A stretch of DNA of 64,000 nt, taken from Bacteroidota bacterium (GTDB taxonomy: Bacteria; Bacteroidota; Bacteroidia; Chitinophagales; Saprospiraceae). The position numbers and the translations under genes are program-made. The stretch covers positions 244,312 to 308,311 of the forward strand of contig JAKOVW010000053.1 in assembly GCA_029781865.1 (NCBI GenBank). Reading direction: 5' to 3'. Shown piece after piece: positions 1-7,688 of the stretch. Below the pieces are notes generated by a model. That model made no database searches, was not told the origin of the DNA, and was given only the letters and a program-made list of their open reading frames with translations. Positions within the stretch are counted from its first letter, which is position 1. Each line of letters begins with the position of its first letter.

Positions 1-828
1 CGCTGGAATATGAATACCGATACCCCCTTACCACAGGAAGAACCCGCCGGACAAAATCCTCCGGATGGAGCAATTATAGATTATTACCTCGCTGAAAATA
101 AAAGTGAGGTATCACTGGAAATCTTAGACTCAAAAAACAATATGGTCAGAAAATACACCAGTTCAGATTTACCTGATTTGGTAACACCTGGAAATGTCCC
201 ACCCTATTGGATTCGTCCACAACAAATTCTTTCTGCCAAAGCAGGAGCCCACCGGTTTACCTGGGATATGCATTATACACCGATTGAATCGAATAATGGA
301 TATCCGATTGCAGCTACTTTTATGAATACTGCTCCCAATCCATCATCACCCTGGGTAATGCCCGGATCGTATTTGGCAAAATTAACAGTAGATGGAACTG
401 TTTTTACTCACCGATTTATGGTAAAAATGGATCCACGGGTAACAACTTCTGTGGCAGAGTTACAAAGACAACATGATTTATCCTTTCAATGCTATATCGC
501 AAAGAAACAATGCAAAAACATATTGAATGAGATCAAAGCATTTCGTTTGCGACTGGATGCCCAATTAAAAAAAGCATCCATGTCAGAAAAAGCGGAATGG
601 ATTAATCTTGAAAATTCACTAGAACAAATGGAAGTCTCTAAACCGGACAACAAAGAAATTAATTTACCAAAACTGATGAATGCATTTTCTGCCATACTTG
701 ATCGTCTGCAGGAAAGCGATCGCCCACCAACCAGACCTTCTATCGTTGCATTGGAAAATGCACAAAAGCAATTGCAACTTTTGAATACAAAATGGATTTC
801 AATTCAAAATTCAATAAATAACCACTAA
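1..828 (+). CDS. C-terminal part of a BNR/sortilin-like repeat protein (5' partial)
   Basis: The reading frame is open from the first base of the window (the first three codons read R-W-N before the first ATG at 10), so this is the 3' end of a longer gene. The visible 275 residues resemble the tail of large Bacteroidota proteins with VPS10/BNR beta-propeller repeats, often labelled glycosyl hydrolase or exo-alpha-sialidase-like. The supporting pattern is the stretch NPPDGAIIDYYL followed by a beta-sandwich-like LEILD segment, a TWDMHY motif, a PGSYLAKLTVDG strand pair and a helical tail rich in K, E and Q (about residues 145-275). The propeller itself lies outside the window, so enzymatic activity cannot be judged. 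Recognition rests on family memory and is moderately sure. The stop TAA is at 826-828. Confidence 0.7.
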   Translation, partial: RWNMNTDTPLPQEEPAGQNPPDGAIIDYYLAENKSEVSLEILDSKNNMVRKYTSSDLPDLVTPGNVPPYWIRPQQILSAKAGAHRFTWDMHYTPIESNNGYPIAATFMNTAPNPSSPWVMPGSYLAKLTVDGTVFTHRFMVKMDPRVTTSVAELQRQHDLSFQCYIAKKQCKNILNEIKAFRLRLDAQLKKASMSEKAEWINLENSLEQMEVSKPDNKEINLPKLMNAFSAILDRLQESDRPPTRPSIVALENAQKQLQLLNTKWISIQNSINNH

Positions 829-907
829 GTTATGCTTTGCAAAGCTCAGATTTAACTAATGAAATTTATATAATAAAAATATTCTGTCTTTACCAGATCA
901 AGATCCA

Positions 908-1357
908 ATGCTTAAAATCATACGAACGAATTCTGACCATCCGGACTTCATCAAATTGGTTAAAGAACTAGACGCGTATTTGGCCGTAATGGATGGTGAA
1001 GAGCATTCTTTTTATGCCCGGTATAACACCCTTGACAAAATAAAGCACGTAGTCATCATTTACGATCAGGAAAAAGCCATTTCCTGTGGTGCCATAAAAG
1101 AATATGATCCGTTCACCATGGAGATTAAACGCATGTATACAGCTCCGGATGGCCGGGGCAAGGGGTTTGCGACAATGGTCTTGTCTGAATTGGAGAATTG
1201 GGCTAAAGAGTTGAACTATAAAAAAACCACATTGGAAACAGGTAAAAGACAACCGGAAGCCATTGCTCTGTACAAAAAAAACGGTTATACGCAGATTCCG
1301 AATTATGGACAATACGCTGGCATGGATAATAGCGTTTGCTTTATAAAAGAATTGTAA
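908..1357 (+). CDS. GNAT family N-acetyltransferase
   Basis: A 149-residue protein, the usual length for a single-domain GNAT enzyme, which transfers an acetyl group from acetyl-CoA to an amine. Motif A is clear: a beta strand (IKRMYTAPD, about 73-81) is followed by the pyrophosphate-binding loop R83-G-K-G-F-A88 and helix ATMVLSELENWA. The later LYKKNGYTQI segment (121-130) is the typical motif B region of this family. The substrate cannot be deduced. It is separated by 79 bp from the preceding gene and about 220 bp from the next, so it may be transcribed on its own. The protein is probably cytosolic, because no signal peptide or membrane segment is visible. Confidence 0.85.
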   Translation: MLKIIRTNSDHPDFIKLVKELDAYLAVMDGEEHSFYARYNTLDKIKHVVIIYDQEKAISCGAIKEYDPFTMEIKRMYTAPDGRGKGFATMVLSELENWAKELNYKKTTLETGKRQPEAIALYKKNGYTQIPNYGQYAGMDNSVCFIKEL

Positions 1358-1579
1358 GCTTTCATTTATGGACTAAAATGAAAAATTATTGTTGACCTTA
1401 TAGAATGTTTATGCATTTAAACAGAATTTCAATTTTCCGATTGGCAAATAAGTCTACATTTGTTCTTTCATCCCGGAAAATCAGCTAACTATTCCTTTAA
1501 CTTTATATTCTGAATTCATTTTTTTAAACCATTGCTATCCGCTTTTTTTCAATCTAATCCGTTATCAGACCACTTATTT

Positions 1580-2068
1580 ATGTATCCGCAAATAAAACAT
1601 TTGGATGAGCTGAAATTAATAGGCATGCATCTAAAGATGAATTTTACCAACAACCGAACCTATGAATTGTGGAGTCGTTTTATGCCACGACGTAAAGAAA
1701 TACACAATCATGTAGATTCTGAACTATTCTCTATTGAGGTTTATGCTCCAAATTATTTCAAATCATTTGATGCTGAAGTGCCATTCGAAAAATGGGCCGC
1801 TGTTGCGGTTACAGATTTTGAAACCATTCCGGAGGGAATGGATCCGATTGTCATTGAAGCAGGTCTTTATGCCGTATTCATTCATAAAGGACCGGCAAGC
1901 GATGGGCCAAAGACCTATCAATATATATTTGTGCAATGGTTGCCCAATTCAAAATATGAACTGGATGACAGACCTCATTTTGCAAGAATGGGAGAAAAAT
2001 ACCGTAGAGATGATCCTGAATCAGAAGAAAAAATCTGGATACCTATAAAAGCAAAAGAAAATTTCTAA
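1580..2068 (+). CDS. GyrI-like / AraC effector-binding domain protein
   Basis: About 162 residues, starting at the ATG at 1580. The frame extends upstream to a TTG at 1532, but the extra 16 residues look unstructured and no ATG precedes. The sequence follows the GyrI-like small-molecule-binding fold: an early strand and loop (LIGMHLKM), the central FEKWAAVAV and IPEGMDPIVIEAGLYAVFIHKG segment that forms the hydrophobic pocket, and a C-terminal strand ending in EEKIWIPIK. In this family the domain occurs alone or fused to AraC or MerR DNA-binding domains; no such domain is present here, so it probably binds a ligand or detoxifies rather than regulating directly. The MFS exporter gene starts 24 bp downstream, so co-transcription is likely and a shared role in drug or toxin handling is possible. 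Confidence 0.75.
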   Translation: MYPQIKHLDELKLIGMHLKMNFTNNRTYELWSRFMPRRKEIHNHVDSELFSIEVYAPNYFKSFDAEVPFEKWAAVAVTDFETIPEGMDPIVIEAGLYAVFIHKGPASDGPKTYQYIFVQWLPNSKYELDDRPHFARMGEKYRRDDPESEEKIWIPIKAKENF

Positions 2069-2092
2069 AAAGAATTAGATCCGAGATAGAAA

Positions 2093-3340
2093 ATGCCCAT
2101 GTCAAATACGAATTCTCCTTACGCAGCACTTCAATATAAGCAATTCGTCGCCTTTATATCCGGTAATTGTTTAATCACAATGGCCATCTTAATTCAGGAA
2201 GTGGTGTTGGGATACTCTATTTACAAAATGACACATGATCCCCTGGCTTTGGGTTTCATTGGTCTGGCAGAAGCATTACCTTACATTTCATTGGTTTTAT
2301 TCGGAGGACACCTGGCCGACCGGATGAACAAAACGGTATTGATGAAACTTAGCCTGTTTGTCATTATCATTGCCTCATTAATTTTAATATGGGCCACGGC
2401 ACGATCAACAGAACTCTCACAAAATTCTTTATTGATGGTCGTGTATGCTGTAATTATGCTGATTGGCTTTTCAAAGGGATTTTATAGTCCGGCTTCCAAT
2501 TCGCTTACTCCTTTTCTGATTCCTAAAAATGTACTTACCAATGCAGCGACCTGGAAAAGCTCATCCTGGCAGACTGGCGCCATACTGGGCCCCGCACTGG
2601 CGGGCTTTCTATATGCGTATCTCGGATTAACCATCACATTATGGATCGTTGTAGCTCTTTTGGTGGTAGTTATGATTTTAATTGGTACTATTAAATCACC
2701 TCAGATACCCATTGAAGAAAACCGGAAGTTGCCCATACTGAAATCGTTGCGGGAAGGAATTGCATTTGTATTCAAAACCAAAATCATACTGTATTCAATT
2801 ACCCTGGATTTGTTTTCAGTACTCTTCGGAGGAGTGATGGCTTTACTACCTGTTTATTCAGAAGACATATTACATGTTGGTGCACAAGGATTGGGAATTC
2901 TAAGAGCATCTCCATCCATTGGTGCTGGCCTGACGATGCTGCTTTTAATTTACTATCCTCCCATAAAAAATGCCTGGCGCAATTTACTACTAGCAATAGC
3001 CGGATTTGGGATCGCCACATTGATTTTTGCAATCTCTAAAAACATCTGGTTGTCTTCAATTACACTATTTTTAACCGGTGCATTTGACAGTGTGAGTGTG
3101 ATCATCCGGTCTACCATTATTTACCACTTTACTCCGGATGAAATGCGTGGAAGAGTTTCATCCGTAAATGGCATATTCGTAAGTTCTTCCAATGAATTAG
3201 GGGCATTTGAATCAGGAGTTGCAGCAAAACTATTGGGAACTATACCCTCTGTATTATTCGGCGGAGCTATGACGATGTTGATTGTGACCATAACCTGGCT
3301 GCGATCTAAAGAATTTTTTAACTTAAAAATTGATAAATGA
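2093..3340 (+). CDS. MFS transporter, EntS-like exporter family
   Basis: A 415-residue inner-membrane protein with roughly 10-12 hydrophobic helices, the usual size for the major facilitator superfamily. The loop after the second helix carries the signature GGHLADRMNK (71-80), equivalent to the family motif A G-x-x-x-D-R. Overall pattern (short N-terminus, helix pairs, a long central loop with IPIEENRKLP near residue 205) matches the MFS_3 group that includes the enterobactin exporter EntS and macrolide exporters. The substrate is unknown. It lies 24 bp behind the GyrI-like gene, which suggests a small operon for sensing or binding and then exporting a compound. The start ATG at 2093 is followed by a second ATG two codons later, which could equally be used. 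Confidence 0.85.
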   Translation: MPMSNTNSPYAALQYKQFVAFISGNCLITMAILIQEVVLGYSIYKMTHDPLALGFIGLAEALPYISLVLFGGHLADRMNKTVLMKLSLFVIIIASLILIWATARSTELSQNSLLMVVYAVIMLIGFSKGFYSPASNSLTPFLIPKNVLTNAATWKSSSWQTGAILGPALAGFLYAYLGLTITLWIVVALLVVVMILIGTIKSPQIPIEENRKLPILKSLREGIAFVFKTKIILYSITLDLFSVLFGGVMALLPVYSEDILHVGAQGLGILRASPSIGAGLTMLLLIYYPPIKNAWRNLLLAIAGFGIATLIFAISKNIWLSSITLFLTGAFDSVSVIIRSTIIYHFTPDEMRGRVSSVNGIFVSSSNELGAFESGVAAKLLGTIPSVLFGGAMTMLIVTITWLRSKEFFNLKIDK

Positions 3341-3532
3341 TTTTTCTTCGCGTTTCATAGGTCCAATATCGTTTGAATAGAATCTACAACAATTATAAGG
3401 AAAGAGAACAATCTGTTTTTTGGATGAATTATAGCATTGCATTTTGTTTTACTTTTACTCATCACAGGAATAATCTGAAAACAGATTCAATATTTGGTCA
3501 GCTTGCTTTAAATTGCAATCAAATTTTTTTTT

Positions 3533-3796
3533 ATGGAAAAATCATATAAAAATTGCCAGAGTTGCGGAATGCCTATGAAAAAAGACCCTTTGGGTGGCGG
3601 TTCAAACGTCGATGGCACCAGAAGTGCCATGTATTGCAGTCATTGCTACGAAAATGGTAAATTCAAAAAAGAAGATATTACTGCTGAACAAATGCAAACT
3701 TTTGTAAAAGAAAAATTGAAATCCATGGGCTTCCCCGGATTCCTGGCCGGCTGGTTTTCAAAAGGAATCCCGAAACTGGAGCGTTGGAAAAAATAA
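3533..3796 (+). CDS. Zinc-ribbon domain protein
   Basis: An 87-residue cytosolic protein with two CxxC knuckles, C8/C11 and C35/C38, spaced as in the putative zinc-ribbon family of small bacterial proteins whose N-terminus reads NCQSCGMPM. The C-terminal half (about 45-87) is helical and basic and contains the segment FPGFLAGWFSKGIPKLERWK, also typical of this family. Function is unknown for the family. It stands alone: 192 bp of non-coding DNA precede it and a clear intrinsic terminator follows. The ATG at 3533 sits directly behind a run of nine T residues without any Shine-Dalgarno sequence, as is normal for Bacteroidota. Confidence 0.85.
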   Translation: MEKSYKNCQSCGMPMKKDPLGGGSNVDGTRSAMYCSHCYENGKFKKEDITAEQMQTFVKEKLKSMGFPGFLAGWFSKGIPKLERWKK

Positions 3797-3837
3797 AGAA
3801 ACCAATCCTTATTGAATTTCATTTTACCGTATAAAAC

Positions 3838-3870
3838 AAAAGAGGATCTAACGGTTTAGATCCTCTTTTT
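3838..3870 (+). terminator. Intrinsic terminator after the zinc-ribbon gene
   Basis: Perfect 10-bp stem AGAGGATCTA (3841-3850) / TAGATCCTCT (3857-3866) with a 6-base loop, flanked by A residues on the left and four T residues on the right, 45 bp after the stop codon. Confidence 0.85.
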
Positions 3871-4121
3871 GGGTTTTACAGGTGGATATACTTATAAACA
3901 AGAACCAAATGGTAAGAATAACTTCGATTGTTTGATTCTATTTGTTGTTTTAAATTTAACTACATGATAGAATCAACTATGATGCATTCCTTAGAATACG
4001 TAAATGTAAATCCCATTTAGATTTACATGGAAGAAAATCATATTATCAAATCATTATTGAATTGTACTACTTGCTGAAATTAAAAGATGTGCCTGGTACG
4101 TATGAAATAATTACCACAAAC
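3871..4121. other. Intergenic stretch without a recognisable gene
   Basis: A+T-rich DNA between two convergent terminators. Only open frames of fewer than 20 codons were seen, none with recognisable content. Confidence 0.5.
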
Positions 4122-4151
4122 TAAAAAGCCACTCCGGGAATGAAGTGGCTT
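4122..4151 (-). terminator. Intrinsic terminator of the T9SS protein gene
   Basis: Stem AAGCCACT (4126-4133) / AGTGGCTT (4144-4151). Read on the minus strand the stem is followed by a T run (complement of 4123-4127). It lies about 65 bp beyond the stop of the minus-strand gene. Confidence 0.8.
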
Positions 4152-4214
4152 CTGTAAATATAAACAATAATGTCTACGCAAATCTATTTTGACTGCTCTT
4201 TTAAGGAGGATAAA

Positions 4215-7200
4215 TTATTGTATGATAAATTTCTGCATTTTACCTTCCAGTTTTACAAAGTAAATTCCACCCGGCAATCCATGCACGTCGGCATGGTCTG
4301 CATTAAATCCATGTGTAACTAATTTACCGGAAAGATCAAAGACGCCATAAGAAATTACTTCGCGACCGAAATTCAATTTTCCATTGGTTACCGGATTCGG
4401 ATATACCAAACCGGTATTTGCTTTATCAATTTCATTTTGAGTACTCACCAGATTATCCAATACCGGGTTATCCTTAAAATTGGCACCTTCGCATGCAGGT
4501 GACATCATAGATACCGGTCTGAAATCAGGAACATTGGATGAAGCCATCGGATTGATTAAAACCGTGCCGGCTGTAAATGGAACTGGATCAATATTATTAG
4601 CCAAAGCTCCCCCTTGTTTCAACCAATTGGTAAGCGCATTCAGTTTTGCGCTACATCCCGCCGCACGTGTTACTTCAACTAACCCATTTGCAGTTGTATC
4701 ATTCAAATTGTTATACGCATCAGCTGTGTTTACAATCAGGTTATTTGCAAATGAGATTTGTTTGCTTGTTACATCGACAGGAGTATTCGGCGAAACCAGT
4801 GCTAATGCTGCTGGATAGTTCGTATTTCTAACACAACTATCTCCATCAATCATAACAAAATTGCGGTATCCCATAAAAATGCTGTTGACTATCCTCAGAC
4901 TTGAGTTTCTTCTGATTCGTGCGCCACGTCTGAATGCAGCTCTTGTAACTGAATTCATATCACTAAACTTAGAACCTACAGGTACAGGACCAACCATCGT
5001 AAAGTTGGAGAACACTGCACTTGTATAAGGAGCGGGTAAGTTTGCTGTTCCGGTTGCCTCATTATCACTTTCAAATCCCTCTGAAGTTGATGCACCCGAT
5101 GGCAGTGAATAACTCAAATCATAATAAGCAGAATCCCGAACTCCGATACCAAATTGACTAATTCCTGAATAACCATTGTCTGTATCAAAATCATCATCGG
5201 TTCCTTTCCAGGCTACTAAATATTTGGAATGCAATGTGCCACCAAACCATTCGAACGAATCATCTGCAGAATATGAAGCCTGCACGTGATTTACTTCTGT
5301 ACCATCACCAACCGCACCAAAAGTCACTGCATTGATTTCTTTATTTAATTCAAACGCAACACCACCGAATTCAACACGCAAATACCGAATAATTCCGGAA
5401 TTATCGTGAGGATCATTTCCTCCGAATTTGGCTAAACCTGCATCAAATGTAACGTTGTTAAAACCTTCCATTTGCACATTATTGTTGGTCGTACCATCCA
5501 ATAAATTGTGATTGGATCTTCCGGCAATCAATAAACCTCCCCAATCACCTCTTTCCCTATTGCCGATTGATTTAGAAGAAGTCATTACAACAGGTTTGTC
5601 TTGTGTACCTAATACTTCGATCTGACCACCGCGTTCAACAATAATGCTTGCATAATTTTTAGGTGACGCATTCAAATCTGCTAAAGCACGGATAATTGTA
5701 CCGGCCGGGATTACCAGTTTGCCGCCACTTCTTACGACAACAAAGCCTTTTAATAAATATACTTTTCCTCCATCTAAAGTCAGTGTTTCACCGGCTGCGA
5801 TATTTCTTTCACCCGGCACCGGCAATGATGTAAGCATTCCATTTAAGGTTATGGTATCTGTTGGATCAGGGTAATTGGTATTCTTAGGATCAAAATTAGT
5901 CCATCCATAAGTCCATGCTTCTGTTGGCGTAACAGCACCAAGTGCTCCAACATATTTGGTAGGATCAATTGTAAAATTGGCAAGTGCCGGGTTATCCTTA
6001 ACATTAGCACCAGCCAGAGCCGGAGACATCGAAGCAACCGGTCTGAAATTCGGAGTTTTGGAAGATGCCAATGGATTGATTAAAACTGTACCTGCAGTAA
6101 AATCAACCGGGTCAATGTTATTTGCCAAAGCTCCTCCCTGTTTCAGCCAATCCGTTAATGCAGTTAGCTTCGGTCCGCTTCCCGCAGCACGAGCAACTTC
6201 TACTAAACCATTAGCTGTGGTGTCACCTGCGTTATTAAATGCATTTGTTGTGTTTACAATCAGGTTATTTGCAAATGAGATTTGTTTGCTTTTTACATCT
6301 ACAGGTGTGCCCGGAGAAACCAATGCTAATGCTGATGGATAATTGGTATTTCTAATACAACTATCGCCATCAATCATAACAAAATTGCGGTATCCCATAA
6401 AAATGCTGTTGACAATTCTCAGACTTGAGTTTCTTCTGATTCTCGCGCCACGTCTGAATGCAGCTCTTGTAACTGAATTCATGTCGCTAAACTTTGAACC
6501 TACAGGTACAGGACCAATCATCGTATAATTTGAAAATATTGCACTGGTATATGGAGCCGGTAAATTGGCGGTACCTGTCGCTTCATTATCGCTTTCGAAT
6601 CCTTCTGATGTCGATGCACCTGATGGCAAACTATAGGTTAAATCATAATAGGCTGAATCCCTGATGCCGATTCCAAACTGACTGATGCCTGAATAACCAT
6701 TGTCTGTATCAAAATCATCGTCTGTACCTTTATAAGCAATCAAATGGTGAGACCTGACTGTTCCACCAAACCATTCAAACGAATCATCACCTGAAAAGGA
6801 AGATTGTATATGATGAACTTCTGTACCTGCACCTACAGATCCAAACGTTACGGCATTTATTTCTTTATTTAATTCAAAAGCCACACCACCAAATTCTACT
6901 CTAACATATTTGAGGATACCTGAGTTGTCATTGCCGTCTGTTCCACCAAAATGTGCAAGGTTCGCATCAAAGGATACATTGTTAAACCCTTCCATTTGCA
7001 CCGCATCAGTACCGGCATTCCATAAATTATGAGTCGACTTTCCCGCAATCAGCAAACCACCCCAGTCTCCTCTGTTTCTTTGTCCGATTGATTTTGCCGA
7101 AGTAAATACAACTGGTGAATTCAAAGAACCATTGATTTCAATTTTTCCACCTCTCTCAACAATGATAGAAGCATAGTTTTTAGGACTTGAGTTTAAATCC

Positions 7201-7562
7201 GCAGAAGCCCTGATTACCGTGCCTCCGGGAATCACTAGTTTAGCACCACTTCTGACCACTACCAATCCTTTTAAAAGATAAACCTTGGATGCATCCAGTG
7301 TCATCGTACCAGAAGCAATATTCATTTCTCCCGGAACCGGTAATGTGGAAATCATACCGTTTAATGTTATCGTATCAGTTACATCAGGATAATTGGTATT
7401 TTGCGGATCGTAATTGGTCCAACCAAGCGTCCAGTCCTGAGCTGCATCTTTGGATAAAGCTCCAACATAATCGGTTACAGTTAACCTGAAGTCACTTTGT
7501 GCATCCAGATGTACGGATAGCACAAACACTAAAGTAACGAGTGTAAGTAAATGTCTTTTCAT
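4215..7562 (-). CDS. T9SS type A sorting-domain protein with two tandem 508-residue repeats
   Basis: Start placed at the ATG at 7562, giving a 1115-residue precursor with signal peptide MKRHLLTLVTLVFVLSVHLDAQ-like; the frame continues upstream to 7613 but would bury the signal peptide. The mature protein consists of two homologous halves with a period of 508 residues (1524 bp; e.g. the identical DNA words at 4741 and 6265). Each half has the order: WTxGWTN.DP.NTNYP, a strand-rich region with a repeated VYLLKG..VVRSG motif, EFGGVAFELNKEINAVTFG, DDSFEWFGGT and KGTDDDFDTDNGYSG, suggestive of a right-handed beta-helix. The last 75 residues (VYPNPVTNGKLNFG to the end) are a T9SS type A C-terminal signal, so the protein is exported across the outer membrane and probably attached to the surface. 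It lies 126 bp downstream of a TonB-dependent receptor gene on the same strand; the pair probably functions together, for example as surface ligand binder plus importer (inference). Confidence 0.85.
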   Translation of the reverse strand: MKRHLLTLVTLVFVLSVHLDAQSDFRLTVTDYVGALSKDAAQDWTLGWTNYDPQNTNYPDVTDTITLNGMISTLPVPGEMNIASGTMTLDASKVYLLKGLVVVRSGAKLVIPGGTVIRASADLNSSPKNYASIIVERGGKIEINGSLNSPVVFTSAKSIGQRNRGDWGGLLIAGKSTHNLWNAGTDAVQMEGFNNVSFDANLAHFGGTDGNDNSGILKYVRVEFGGVAFELNKEINAVTFGSVGAGTEVHHIQSSFSGDDSFEWFGGTVRSHHLIAYKGTDDDFDTDNGYSGISQFGIGIRDSAYYDLTYSLPSGASTSEGFESDNEATGTANLPAPYTSAIFSNYTMIGPVPVGSKFSDMNSVTRAAFRRGARIRRNSSLRIVNSIFMGYRNFVMIDGDSCIRNTNYPSALALVSPGTPVDVKSKQISFANNLIVNTTNAFNNAGDTTANGLVEVARAAGSGPKLTALTDWLKQGGALANNIDPVDFTAGTVLINPLASSKTPNFRPVASMSPALAGANVKDNPALANFTIDPTKYVGALGAVTPTEAWTYGWTNFDPKNTNYPDPTDTITLNGMLTSLPVPGERNIAAGETLTLDGGKVYLLKGFVVVRSGGKLVIPAGTIIRALADLNASPKNYASIIVERGGQIEVLGTQDKPVVMTSSKSIGNRERGDWGGLLIAGRSNHNLLDGTTNNNVQMEGFNNVTFDAGLAKFGGNDPHDNSGIIRYLRVEFGGVAFELNKEINAVTFGAVGDGTEVNHVQASYSADDSFEWFGGTLHSKYLVAWKGTDDDFDTDNGYSGISQFGIGVRDSAYYDLSYSLPSGASTSEGFESDNEATGTANLPAPYTSAVFSNFTMVGPVPVGSKFSDMNSVTRAAFRRGARIRRNSSLRIVNSIFMGYRNFVMIDGDSCVRNTNYPAALALVSPNTPVDVTSKQISFANNLIVNTADAYNNLNDTTANGLVEVTRAAGCSAKLNALTNWLKQGGALANNIDPVPFTAGTVLINPMASSNVPDFRPVSMMSPACEGANFKDNPVLDNLVSTQNEIDKANTGLVYPNPVTNGKLNFGREVISYGVFDLSGKLVTHGFNADHADVHGLPGGIYFVKLEGKMQKFIIQ

Positions 7563-7688
7563 TGTCAAAATTTTTAATTTATTTAATTTAGTTTTTAAAA
7601 TGTTTGTTCTCAATAATGAATTTTAACAATGAGTCCTCATCCAATTTACCATTTTTGTTCTCATGGCTATGAGCAAACTGAAGAATCT

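Noticed and set aside
3424..3549. 41-codon ATG frame on plus ahead of the zinc-ribbon gene
   Set aside because: It overlaps the start of a well-supported gene and has no recognisable content.
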